Shown one piece after another: positions 8,024 to 15,824 of a stretch of 64,000 bases of DNA. The stretch is from positions 186,001-250,000 of the forward strand of contig CANJLH010000003.1 of the NCBI GenBank assembly GCA_947475415.1, written 5' to 3'. The DNA comes from Caulobacteraceae bacterium. GTDB lineage: Bacteria; Pseudomonadota; Alphaproteobacteria; Caulobacterales; Caulobacteraceae. Every line of letters starts with the position of its first letter. Position 1 is the stretch's first letter. The position numbers and the translations under genes are program-made. A model generated the notes under the pieces. It was not told the origin of the DNA. It searched no databases and saw only the letters and a program-made list of their open reading frames with translations.

Positions 8024-9337
8024 ATGCGTATGAATTTCATCGACCGTCGGCTTAACCCGGGCGGCAAGAGTCTTCCCAACCGGCAGCGTTTCCTGCGGGT
8101 GGCGAAGGCGGCGATCAAGGATCAGGTCGTGCGCTCCATCCGCGATCGCGGCCTGAGCGACGCCGCCGCCCCGCAGGTGGTCAAGATTCCCATGCGCCGG
8201 ATCGCCGAACCCCGGTTCCGCCACGCTGCATCCGGCGGTGATCGCGACCAGGTGTTTCCGGGCAACAAGGAGTACGTTGCAGGCGACAAGCTGCCCAAGC
8301 CGAAGGGCGGCCAGGGACAGGGCGGGCGCGAGGGCTCCCCCGATGGCGAGGGAGAGGACGACTTCGCCTTCACCCTGACGTCTGAGGAATACCTCGACAT
8401 CCTGTTCGAGGAACTTGAGCTTCCCGACCTCGCCAAGCGCAAGCTCAAGCAGATGGAGATCAACCGCCCGCAGCGCGCCGGCTACAGCGTGTCAGGCTCC
8501 CCCACCAATCTCAACGTCGTGCGCACCATGCGTTCCAGCCTGGCGCGGCGGATATCCCTTGGTCGGCCGAAACCCGGCGAGGTCGAAGCCCTCGCGGAGA
8601 TGATCTCCGATCTGGAGCACGCCGAAGCGATGGGCGCCCTGGTGGGCGATCGTCTCGTCGAACTGCGTGAACGCCTGCGCGGGCTTGAGGCCCGCGCCAA
8701 ACGGATCGCCTACATCGATCCCGTCGACTTGCGTTATAATCGCTTCGAGGCCACGCCCAAGCCGCAGGCCCAGGCGGTGATGTTCTGTCTGATGGACGTG
8801 TCGGGCTCGATGACCGAGGACATGAAAGACCTAGCTAAGCGGTTCTTCCTGTTGCTGCACATCTTCCTGAACCGCAAATACAAGCATGTGGACGTGGTGT
8901 TCATCCGCCACACCACCGAGGCCCGGGAGGTGGATGAGGAGACCTTTTTCCACTCGCGTGAGACCGGCGGCACCATCGTCTCCAGCGCGCTGGCCGAAAT
9001 GCGCAGCATCATCGAGGCGCGCTATCCGGTGGACGAATGGAACATCTACGCCGCCCAGGCCTCAGACGGCGACAACTACGCCAGCGACTCCCGCGCCTGC
9101 CTGGAAATGCTCACTCAGCAGATCCTGCCGGTCTGCCAGTATTTCGCCTATGTGGAGGTTTATGACAGCCGGCAGGCGGAGATCTTCCACTCCAGCCTGA
9201 ACGTCAGCGACCTGTGGAAGGACTACCTGACCGTCCCGCCGGCCTTCGCGAACTTCGCAATGAAACGGGTATTCTCAAAGGAAGACGTCTACCCCGTCTT
9301 CCACCAACTGTTCTCTGAGCACCGCGAGGCCGCCTGA
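8024..9337 (+). CDS. yeaH: YeaH/YhbH family protein (DUF444), VWA-like
   Basis: A 437-residue DUF444 protein and the standard partner of PrkA. The start NFIDRRLNPGGKSLPNRQRF matches YeaH, and a low-complexity Gly/Gln-rich linker follows near residues 85-105. The C-terminal half holds a von Willebrand A-like fold with a MIDAS-type DVSGSM motif in VMFCLMDVSGSM, then ETGGTIVSSAL and YAAQASDGDN. The ATG at 8024 lies 5 nt after the prkA stop; an ATG at 8030 is also possible. A frame extension back to 7988 overlaps prkA and lacks family similarity. It probably works with PrkA as a stress-signalling module. Confidence 0.95.
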   Translation: MRMNFIDRRLNPGGKSLPNRQRFLRVAKAAIKDQVVRSIRDRGLSDAAAPQVVKIPMRRIAEPRFRHAASGGDRDQVFPGNKEYVAGDKLPKPKGGQGQGGREGSPDGEGEDDFAFTLTSEEYLDILFEELELPDLAKRKLKQMEINRPQRAGYSVSGSPTNLNVVRTMRSSLARRISLGRPKPGEVEALAEMISDLEHAEAMGALVGDRLVELRERLRGLEARAKRIAYIDPVDLRYNRFEATPKPQAQAVMFCLMDVSGSMTEDMKDLAKRFFLLLHIFLNRKYKHVDVVFIRHTTEAREVDEETFFHSRETGGTIVSSALAEMRSIIEARYPVDEWNIYAAQASDGDNYASDSRACLEMLTQQILPVCQYFAYVEVYDSRQAEIFHSSLNVSDLWKDYLTVPPAFANFAMKRVFSKEDVYPVFHQLFSEHREAA

Positions 9338-9353
9338 GACAAGGAAGGTTGGC

Positions 9354-10895
9354 ATGGCCATGACTGGCTTGCTGTTCGACACTGGCGAGTGGACCTTCGA
9401 TACGCTGCGGCGCGCATACGATGCGATCGAGGAGATCGCCGTGGGGGAGATGGGCCTGGACGTCTATCCCAATCAGCTGGAGGTGATTTCGTCTGAGCAG
9501 ATGCTGGACGCCACCTCGTCGGTGGGCATGCCGATCTTTTATCACCACTGGTCATTCGGAAAGAGCTTCGCACGCCAGGAAACTCTGTACCGCAAGGGCT
9601 GGACCGGACTGGCCTACGAGATCGTCATCAACTCCAACCCCTGCATCTCCTACATTATGGAAGAGAACTCCATGACCATGCAGGCGCTGGTCATGGCCCA
9701 TGCCGCCTTCGGTCATAACCACTTCTTCAAGAACAACTATCTGTTTCGAGAACAGACCGACGCCGCCGGCATCCTGGACTATCTCAACTTCGCCCGGGAC
9801 TATGTCGCCTCCTGCGAGGAACGCCACGGGATGGCGGCGGTGGAACGGGTGCTGGACGCCGCCCACGCGCTGATGGACCAGGGCGTCAACCGTTACGGCC
9901 GCCGGGCGCGGCTTTCTCTCAGCGCCGAGCGCGAACGCGCGGAGACCCGGCTGGCCCACGCAGCGGAAACCTTCAACGACCTGTGGCGCACCCTGCCGGC
10001 CAGCAAACTGGAAGCGGCGAAGTCGCCGACCGGCCAGCGCGCGACCGACGAAAAGCTGGGCCTGCCCGAGGAGAACCTGCTCTATTTCCTGGAAAAATTC
10101 TCGCCGGCGCTGAAGGACTGGGAACGGGAGCTGCTACGTATCGTGCGCAACATCTCCCAGTATTTCTATCCCCAGAGGCTGACCAAGGTGATGAACGAGG
10201 GCTGCGCCACCTTCGTCCATTACAAGATCATGCACCGGCTGTTCGACAAGGGGCTGGTTAGCGACGGCGCCATGCTGGAGTTCCTGCACAGCCACTCTTC
10301 GGTGGTCTTTCAGCCGGACTTTGACGACAAGCGTTACTCGGGCCTCAACCCCTACTATCTGGGGTTCGAAATGATGTGTGACATCGAGCGCATCGCCACC
10401 CAACCCACCGCGGAAGACCGCGAATGGTCGCCACAGGTCGCCGGTTGCGGCGATCCCATGCGGGCGTTGAAGGATGCTTGGGCCAACTTCCGCGACGACA
10501 GCTTCATCGCCCAGCATCTTAGTCCGCACCTGATGCGCAAGATGCGCCTGTTCCAACTCTCGGACCGGGCGGCTGAGACCGAATACAGGGTGGCGGCGAT
10601 CCACAATGAACAAGGCTATCGCGACCTGCGCCGCGCCCTGGCGCTACAGTACGATCCCGGCCTGCGCGACCCCAATATCCAGGCCACCGCGGCTGACCTG
10701 TCCGGTGACCGCAAGCTCACGCTCACCCACTATCTGCATGATGGTGTGCCGCTGGTGGAGCGCGACGCCATGGCGGTGCTGGCCCACGTGGGCGACCTGT
10801 GGGGCTTTGCGGTGGAACTGGTCGGCCAGGCCCCGGACGAAACCACCCGTTACCGTTACGACACTGGCCATCCGGAGACCGAACAGGCGGCCTGA
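9354..10895 (+). CDS. spoVR: SpoVR family protein
   Basis: A 513-residue SpoVR/YcgB homologue (YcgB is about 510). Recognisable segments are LDVYPNQLEVISSEQMLDA near the N-terminus, HWSFGKSF, MAHAAFGHNHFFKNN, NEGCATFVHY (an H/E-rich patch) and NPYYLGFEMMCDIE. The biochemical role is not known; in Bacillus it is needed for spore cortex formation, and in proteobacteria it is an RpoS-type stress gene. An AAGGAAGG ribosome binding site precedes the ATG at 9354. It follows yeaH by 16 nt, completing the common three-gene set prkA-yeaH-spoVR, here in a non-sporulating lineage. Confidence 0.95.
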   Translation: MAMTGLLFDTGEWTFDTLRRAYDAIEEIAVGEMGLDVYPNQLEVISSEQMLDATSSVGMPIFYHHWSFGKSFARQETLYRKGWTGLAYEIVINSNPCISYIMEENSMTMQALVMAHAAFGHNHFFKNNYLFREQTDAAGILDYLNFARDYVASCEERHGMAAVERVLDAAHALMDQGVNRYGRRARLSLSAERERAETRLAHAAETFNDLWRTLPASKLEAAKSPTGQRATDEKLGLPEENLLYFLEKFSPALKDWERELLRIVRNISQYFYPQRLTKVMNEGCATFVHYKIMHRLFDKGLVSDGAMLEFLHSHSSVVFQPDFDDKRYSGLNPYYLGFEMMCDIERIATQPTAEDREWSPQVAGCGDPMRALKDAWANFRDDSFIAQHLSPHLMRKMRLFQLSDRAAETEYRVAAIHNEQGYRDLRRALALQYDPGLRDPNIQATAADLSGDRKLTLTHYLHDGVPLVERDAMAVLAHVGDLWGFAVELVGQAPDETTRYRYDTGHPETEQAA

Positions 10896-10964
10896 ATCGC
10901 CCGCCGCATTGACGCCCGTACGGGCTCCAGCGCACTGTGACGACCTCGCAGCTGGAGACTCCCC

Positions 10965-11558
10965 ATGTCCGAAACCGCCGCCACCCGGCCAGTGAACCGC
11001 TTCTATCAGGGCGCGGCGCCCACCGGCGACTACCGCTTCTTCCAGATCGCCTGGGTGGTGGACGACCTGATGGCCACATGTCGCAGGTGGGGCCAAGTCT
11101 ACGGTGTCGGGCCGTTCCACGTTATGCCCATGCGCACCCACACGGTGACCTACCGCGGTCAGGAGACCAAATTCGACATGCGCCTGGCGGTGGTCCAGTC
11201 CGGCCCGGTGCAACTCGAATTCATCCAGCAGGCCGACGACATGCCCAGCGTCTATCGGGAAATATATCCCCCCGGCCAGGGCGGCGTGCACCATATGTGC
11301 ACCATCACTCGCGACTTCGACGGGACCCGCGCCCACTATGAGCGCCTGGGTTACCCCTCCATCGCCCAGGCCCAGGGCGCCATGCGGGTGGAGTATTTCG
11401 ACACTCAGAAGGACTTCGGCTTCATTACTGAACTGGTGGAGCACAACGAGGCCTTCATCGGCCACCTGGAAAACCACGCCCGGATCTGCGCCGAATGGGA
11501 CGGCAAGGATCCGATCCGCCTGCTAACCCGCGACGGGTACCGGCTTCCGGAGGACTGA
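10965..11558 (+). CDS. VOC family protein (glyoxalase-like)
   Basis: A 197-residue vicinal oxygen chelate protein with paired beta-alpha-beta-beta-beta modules. The first module begins FQIAWVVDDL; metal-ligand type positions are suggested by GPFHVMPMRTHT and QLEFIQQ, and the second module contains GGVHHMCTITRDFD and the acidic GFITELVEHN. This pattern (methylmalonyl-CoA epimerase/Glyoxalase_4-like) is common next to lipid-catabolism genes, but the substrate cannot be read off. A GGAG site lies about 8 nt before the ATG. It follows spoVR by 69 nt and probably has its own role. Confidence 0.85.
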   Translation: MSETAATRPVNRFYQGAAPTGDYRFFQIAWVVDDLMATCRRWGQVYGVGPFHVMPMRTHTVTYRGQETKFDMRLAVVQSGPVQLEFIQQADDMPSVYREIYPPGQGGVHHMCTITRDFDGTRAHYERLGYPSIAQAQGAMRVEYFDTQKDFGFITELVEHNEAFIGHLENHARICAEWDGKDPIRLLTRDGYRLPED

Positions 11559-11570
11559 GGCGACTGGGCT

Positions 11571-11738
11571 TTATGGCAGATCCACATGCGCCAGGCCCAG
11601 CGCTGCGGCGCGCCTGACCAGCCGTTTGTCGAAAGTTCGGAACCCGTCCGGCGCCGCGGCCAGGTGAAGGGCGTCTGCGAAGTCCATACCGTCTCGCGAC
11701 CAGGCCAGCGCGGTGGCGAACACCCGCTGGCCCGTCAC
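11571..11738 (-). pseudogene. C-terminal remnant of a PIN-domain (VapC-like) toxin
   Basis: Read on the minus strand from a GTG at 11738, this encodes 55 residues that match only the C-terminal half of PIN-domain RNases: GMDFADALHLAAA followed by FRTFDKRLVRRAA. These carry the third and fourth acidic positions of the active site. The N-terminal half, with the first Asp and the Glu, is absent; upstream is an unrelated small gene. A complete PIN protein is about 130 residues, so this is a decapitated relic. Its GTG overlaps the TGA of the upstream small gene (GTGA at 11735-11738), so it might still be translated by coupling. No VapB-like antitoxin is visible nearby. Confidence 0.7.
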
Positions 11739-11983
11739 CCCTGATCGAACGGATGCGGCAGAGAACCGGCCCGGAACAGAATCACCGGGTTTTCGTCATA
11801 GTCGCCCATTTCCACATCGGCGGTGGCGGCGAAGGCCACCACCCCCAGCCGCAGGGGCGCCAGACGCTCGGCCTTGCGGCGCGCCTCCTCGGCGGTCTTG
11901 CAGCCCACCTGCGGCTCAGCCTTCAGCGCCTTGCCCCGGCCGGCGGTGTAGGCCTGGACGATGTAGACGGTTTCCTGGGCCAT
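11735..11983 (-). CDS. small hypothetical protein, conserved in style
   Basis: An 82-residue soluble protein beginning MAQETVYIVQAY, with a basic central helix (KTAEEARRKAERLAPLR) and the C-terminal VEMGDYDENPVILFRAG. I do not recognise a named family, although short proteins of this look seem familiar from Caulobacterales. No signal peptide or membrane segment is visible. The predicted order (strand, Lys-rich segment, helix, strand, acidic loop, strand) suggests a compact alpha/beta fold. Its stop overlaps the start of the PIN remnant. Function unknown. Confidence 0.6.
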   Translation of the reverse strand: MAQETVYIVQAYTAGRGKALKAEPQVGCKTAEEARRKAERLAPLRLGVVAFAATADVEMGDYDENPVILFRAGSLPHPFDQG

Positions 11984-12030
11984 CCATCTTTTGGGCGCGC
12001 GTTCGACCGGCGGGTCAAGAGCCGCGTCTC

Positions 12031-12489
12031 TCAGTGCGGTTCGAAAGTGTCAGGCTGCAGCAATTCGTAGATATCAGCGATTTTGCGGGTTCGGTTCACC
12101 TGGGCGAGCAAGGGGGCAAATTCGGCTTCCCGCTCACCCGCATCAAAGTAATTCTCTGAGAAGGCCTCCATTGACGCACAGGTTCTGCGCTGCACTTCCT
12201 GAATGGAGACAGGCTCCATCGCCTCCAACTCATGTTCGATCCGCGATTGCGGTGGGCCAAATGGCAGCAGCAAGGATAGCCACGACCCGGCGCGGCCTAT
12301 CCTCTTGAAAGTGCGAACCCTCCAGCGGCGCCCGTCCGCGTCGATCAGCTCCATGTCGGCCTGATAGTTTTCTCGCAAGGTGCGTGGTCCACACCTCGTC
12401 AGCGCATCGAGATCCTTGAACCCCCAAATCTGCAGGTCCCGGGTGAATCCAAGCACCGGGTAGTGCAAGCCAGCATCTGCGCAGTTCAT
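12031..12489 (-). CDS. hypothetical protein, putative immunity protein for the upstream toxin
   Basis: A 152-residue protein with no family I can name. It is probably cytoplasmic: there is no signal peptide and only one short hydrophobic patch (SWLSLLLPFG). The ATG at 12489 is supported by GGAGG with 5-nt spacing, better than the ATG seven codons upstream. It lies 68 nt downstream of a candidate HNH-type toxin on the same strand, the usual order for polymorphic toxin and immunity genes. That position, the small size and the lack of similarity to housekeeping genes are the whole case for immunity. Base composition looks less GC-rich than the neighbours. Confidence 0.6.
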   Translation of the reverse strand: MNCADAGLHYPVLGFTRDLQIWGFKDLDALTRCGPRTLRENYQADMELIDADGRRWRVRTFKRIGRAGSWLSLLLPFGPPQSRIEHELEAMEPVSIQEVQRRTCASMEAFSENYFDAGEREAEFAPLLAQVNRTRKIADIYELLQPDTFEPH

Positions 12490-12557
12490 CCCCGCCTCCA
12501 TCAAGAACACATAGGGAACATAAAGCCGGACTAAGGGCTTGGAAAGTCAAAACCACA

Positions 12558-13274
12558 CTATCTAGGATATGCGCGCGAACTTGCCGCCGGTGTGGTGAAG
12601 GGATGCGTCACGTTCTCCCACGCATCGGCGGCGTAGCCAGTCAGGCCGACAGGAACGGCTTTCATCCAGTCCGTAGTTCCATACCAGACCTGTCGAATGG
12701 GATCGAACCGCGGCCTGCCATTCCAACTGCGGGTAAGCCGCTGATGGACCTCCTCAGGCAAGACCTTGAGGAGCGCGTAATGATTGCGCGGATCCTGGAC
12801 CGAGCGGCCTGTGCCTTTGAGCGGGATCGTGTGGTGGATTTCCTCCCCCTTCTTCGCAATACCCCAGGCGCGAAGCCGGCTGGCGGCGGCCCCAGCCGTG
12901 ACTGAGCCCTTCTTCAAAACCGTCACGCCCTTTCGCGCAGCGTTTAAGCCCTTTATCGCGACACCAATTGGCAGGGCGTCCACAACCGCCATCCCAGTGT
13001 TGAAGGCTGCGGCGCCATAGTTCCCATCCTGGACATCCGCCACAGCCTCCCAGGCTGGCCCAACGACCGGAATGAACGACTCCGCCAAGTTCGGGCGCGG
13101 AATCGCCGGGCCATCCTGGAAATCGTGCAACGCATCTCGTGCGGCATCGAGCGGAGAGCGAAATCCGCGATCCTCCGCCTCGCGCCGCGCCCGCACCCTG
13201 GCCATCTCTCGGTCGTAAAGGTTGCCCGCCGGGTCAGGCACAGTGCGCGGCTGACCACGCGGCATGCTCACCAT
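12558..13274 (-). CDS. candidate polymorphic toxin with C-terminal HNH-like (IHH-type) nuclease domain
   Basis: A 238-residue protein in three parts: a charged N-terminal region (1-60); a hydrophobic Gly/Ala-rich middle (about 65-135, with FIPVVGPAWEAVADV and AVVDALPIGVAIKGL) like pre-toxin/translocation regions; and a C-terminal domain (140-215). The latter has EEIHHTIPL (His147, His148), DPRNHYALLK (Asn164, His165) and LPEEVHQRL (His177), then WYGTTDW. This paired-His, Asn and downstream His spacing fits HNH/endonuclease-VII-type toxins. The start at 13274 has TTGGAG upstream. No signal peptide, PAAR, VgrG or Rhs part is present, so the export route is unknown. The gene after it is a likely immunity gene. 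Confidence 0.65.
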   Translation of the reverse strand: MVSMPRGQPRTVPDPAGNLYDREMARVRARREAEDRGFRSPLDAARDALHDFQDGPAIPRPNLAESFIPVVGPAWEAVADVQDGNYGAAAFNTGMAVVDALPIGVAIKGLNAARKGVTVLKKGSVTAGAAASRLRAWGIAKKGEEIHHTIPLKGTGRSVQDPRNHYALLKVLPEEVHQRLTRSWNGRPRFDPIRQVWYGTTDWMKAVPVGLTGYAADAWENVTHPFTTPAASSRAYPR

Positions 13275-13419
13275 AATTTGCTCCAAAACATGAGGTTTGA
13301 GCCCGCGCAATCTCAGCTCGAGTGGAAGGTCAGCCTCTCACAAAGGCCCGCCTCCGTAAAGAACAAATCGTGAACTAAATTTTTCGCCCGCCGCCCAGGG
13401 TGATGAAAGCCCGGGGGTC

Positions 13420-14274
13420 CTACCCCTCGAACCGATACGTATCCCCGTCCCGCACGATCCGGCCGATGGTCGGCGCCGGGAAGTGGGTGCCGATCACCTT
13501 CACCGGCCCGTCCGCCAGTTCGGCCAGCACCTTGCGGCGCGTGGCGGTGGAGGCGGCCATGTCATAGTCCACATAGGCGCCCCACTCCGGATGGGCGATC
13601 TGGGCTGGATTGTGGATCATGTCGCCGGTGATGAAGGCCTGCTCGCCCTGGCTTTCAATCATCACGCTCACATGGCCCGGCGTATGGCCTGGCGTGGAGA
13701 CCAGTCGCACCTGCGGGCAGATGACGTGGTTGTTGGTCACGGCGTCCACCAGCCCCGCCTCGATCACCGGACGCACGCTGTCGGCGAAGATGGCCTCGTC
13801 GTCCTCGTCGCGGAAATTGGCGGACCAGTATTCGATCTCCGAGGCTTCCATCAGATAGCGGGCCTTAGGGAAGGTCGGGACCCAGCGCCCGTCTACAAGC
13901 CGCGTGTTCCAACCCACGTGGTCTACGTGCAGATGGGTGCAGAGCACCACGTCGATGGACTCGCGCGGGAAGCCCGCCGCCTCGAACCGTTCCAGGAAGT
14001 CGGTCTTCAGCATGCCGCCCGCGCCGGTGCGCGGCTTGTCGTTGCCCATGCAGGTGTCGACTACGATACGTTTCGTAGGCGTTTCCAGCACGAAGGCCTG
14101 GACCCACATGTTCACCCGGCCCTTCTCGGAGATGTAGACCGGCCTGAGCCACTCCACGGCCATGATCTCCTCCAGGGTGGCGGTGGGATAGAAGACGCGG
14201 CTGGAGACTATGATGTCGCTCTCCAGGACGGCGGTGATCTTCACCTCGCCGATGGTCCAGGTCTGCAGGTTCAT
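13420..14274 (-). CDS. MBL fold metallo-hydrolase
   Basis: A 284-residue metallo-beta-lactamase fold enzyme. The metal motif HxHxDH appears as THLHVDHVGWNT; further His ligands are in STPGHTPGHVS, followed by GDM and, near the C-terminus, GTHFPAP. The subgroup resembles AttM/AiiB-like lactonases and related hydrolases with a short substrate lid, but lactonase activity is only a guess. The ATG at 14274 has a GGAGGG site 5 nt upstream; the frame remains open further upstream but without a better start. It follows the DHA2 pumps on the same strand, so it could share their transcript. Confidence 0.88.
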   Translation of the reverse strand: MNLQTWTIGEVKITAVLESDIIVSSRVFYPTATLEEIMAVEWLRPVYISEKGRVNMWVQAFVLETPTKRIVVDTCMGNDKPRTGAGGMLKTDFLERFEAAGFPRESIDVVLCTHLHVDHVGWNTRLVDGRWVPTFPKARYLMEASEIEYWSANFRDEDDEAIFADSVRPVIEAGLVDAVTNNHVICPQVRLVSTPGHTPGHVSVMIESQGEQAFITGDMIHNPAQIAHPEWGAYVDYDMAASTATRRKVLAELADGPVKVIGTHFPAPTIGRIVRDGDTYRFEG

Positions 14275-14300
14275 GGGGGTCCCTCCGGTTTTCCGATCCG

Positions 14301-15800
14301 TCACGCCGTTGCGCGTTTCGGCGGCCGCATCAACAGCAGCAACGGCGCGCTCACGAAACACATGACGATCAGCAGCCGGAAATCGTCCAGGTATCCGATC
14401 ATCATCGCCTGTCGGGTAATCTCGCCGTTCAGCCGCGCGGCTCCTTCCAGCGTCGCCGGATCAAAGCCCGCCGATAGCGCCGCGCGAAGCGTCTGGTCTT
14501 CGGGGCTGACGCGGCCGGCCAGCGCCTCGTGCGCCGCCCCGCTGTTGATCAGCGCCATGGCCTGCATCGCCGAAATGCCGACGCTGGCGCCCATGTTGCG
14601 CATCAGATTGAACACGGACGAGGCTTCCGCCCGAAGGTCTGTGCTGACGGTCGCAAAGGCCAAGGTCGTCATCGGTACGAAAAACAGGCCGGTCGAGAAC
14701 CCCTGAATCAGGCCGGTGAACAGGATCATGTGGCTGTCCATCGTCAGGTCGAAGCCGGACATCAGCCACAAGCCATAGGCGCCCACCATCAGCGCCGTCA
14801 GCAGGATGGCCCTCTGATCGAACAAATCGGCGAGCCGGCCGGCGATGGTCACCGCGATTCCCATGCCGATGGCCCGCGGCATATTCAGGAACCCGGCGGT
14901 CATCGGCGGATTGCCGAGCAGGGTTTGAGTCATGATGGGCAGAATCGCGAAGGCGGAAAACATCAGGATGCCGGCGAAAAAGGCGAAGATCGCGGCCGTC
15001 ACCAGATTGCGGTCGCGCAGCAGGGCTGGATCCAGGAACGGATTTGAGGCGGTCGCGGTATGGAACACGAAGACCCAGAGGCAAGACATGGCCACCAGGG
15101 CGTAGGTCCAGATCTCCGCCGACTGGAACCAGTCCTCGCCAGGGCCGCGATCGAGCATCAGCTGAATGGTTCCCACCATGATCGCCAGCGCGGTGTAGCC
15201 CAGGAAATCGAACGGCCTGCGTCGGGCGTCATCCTCCTTGGGCATGAAGATCAGCACGCCCGCGATCGCCAGCACGCCCAGGGGCAGATTGATCAGAAAA
15301 CACCAGCGCCAGGACAGGGTCTCGGTGAGCCATCCGCCCAGGATCGGCCCGGCTATGGGACCCAACACGGACCCGGTGGACCAGATCGACATCGCCCGCG
15401 CATGCCGCTCGACCGGATTGATGTTGAACAGCACCGTCTGCGACAGCGGCATGGTCGCGGCGCCGAACAGCCCTTGCAGCACCCGGAACAAGACGATCTG
15501 CGGCAGGGTGGTGGCGACCCCGCAGGCCATCGAGGCCAGGGTGAATCCGGTGATCGTGGCCACGATGGTGGCGCGCAGGCCGAATCGTCCGGCCAGCCAG
15601 CCACTCAGCGGCGTGCCCACCGCCGTGGCGACGATATAGGACGTGAGCACCCAGGTGACCTGGTCCGGCGTGGCGGACAGGGCGCCCTGCATGTGTGGCA
15701 GCGAGACGTTCACGATCGTGGAGTCGACCGTGTTCATCATCGCCGCCAGCATGATCGAGACGGTGATAGGGCCGCGGTTGGGGAATACGGCGGCGGCCAT
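14301..15800 (-). CDS. DHA2 family MFS efflux transporter (copy 2 of a tandem pair)
   Basis: A 499-residue inner-membrane drug/proton antiporter of the EmrB/QacA (14-helix) type. It has the family opening ITVSIMLAAMMNTVDSTIVNV, with the Asp in helix 1, then LSATPDQVTWVLTSY, GWLAGRFG (motif A) and GPILGGWL (motif C). It lies 24 nt downstream of another DHA2 gene and is very similar to it along its whole length, so the two arose by tandem duplication. No HlyD/EmrA membrane-fusion gene is adjacent. Substrates are unknown. Confidence 0.93.
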   Translation of the reverse strand: MAAAVFPNRGPITVSIMLAAMMNTVDSTIVNVSLPHMQGALSATPDQVTWVLTSYIVATAVGTPLSGWLAGRFGLRATIVATITGFTLASMACGVATTLPQIVLFRVLQGLFGAATMPLSQTVLFNINPVERHARAMSIWSTGSVLGPIAGPILGGWLTETLSWRWCFLINLPLGVLAIAGVLIFMPKEDDARRRPFDFLGYTALAIMVGTIQLMLDRGPGEDWFQSAEIWTYALVAMSCLWVFVFHTATASNPFLDPALLRDRNLVTAAIFAFFAGILMFSAFAILPIMTQTLLGNPPMTAGFLNMPRAIGMGIAVTIAGRLADLFDQRAILLTALMVGAYGLWLMSGFDLTMDSHMILFTGLIQGFSTGLFFVPMTTLAFATVSTDLRAEASSVFNLMRNMGASVGISAMQAMALINSGAAHEALAGRVSPEDQTLRAALSAGFDPATLEGAARLNGEITRQAMMIGYLDDFRLLIVMCFVSAPLLLLMRPPKRATA

Positions 15801-15824
15801 CGTCGTTCCCCTCCCCTTCGCCGT

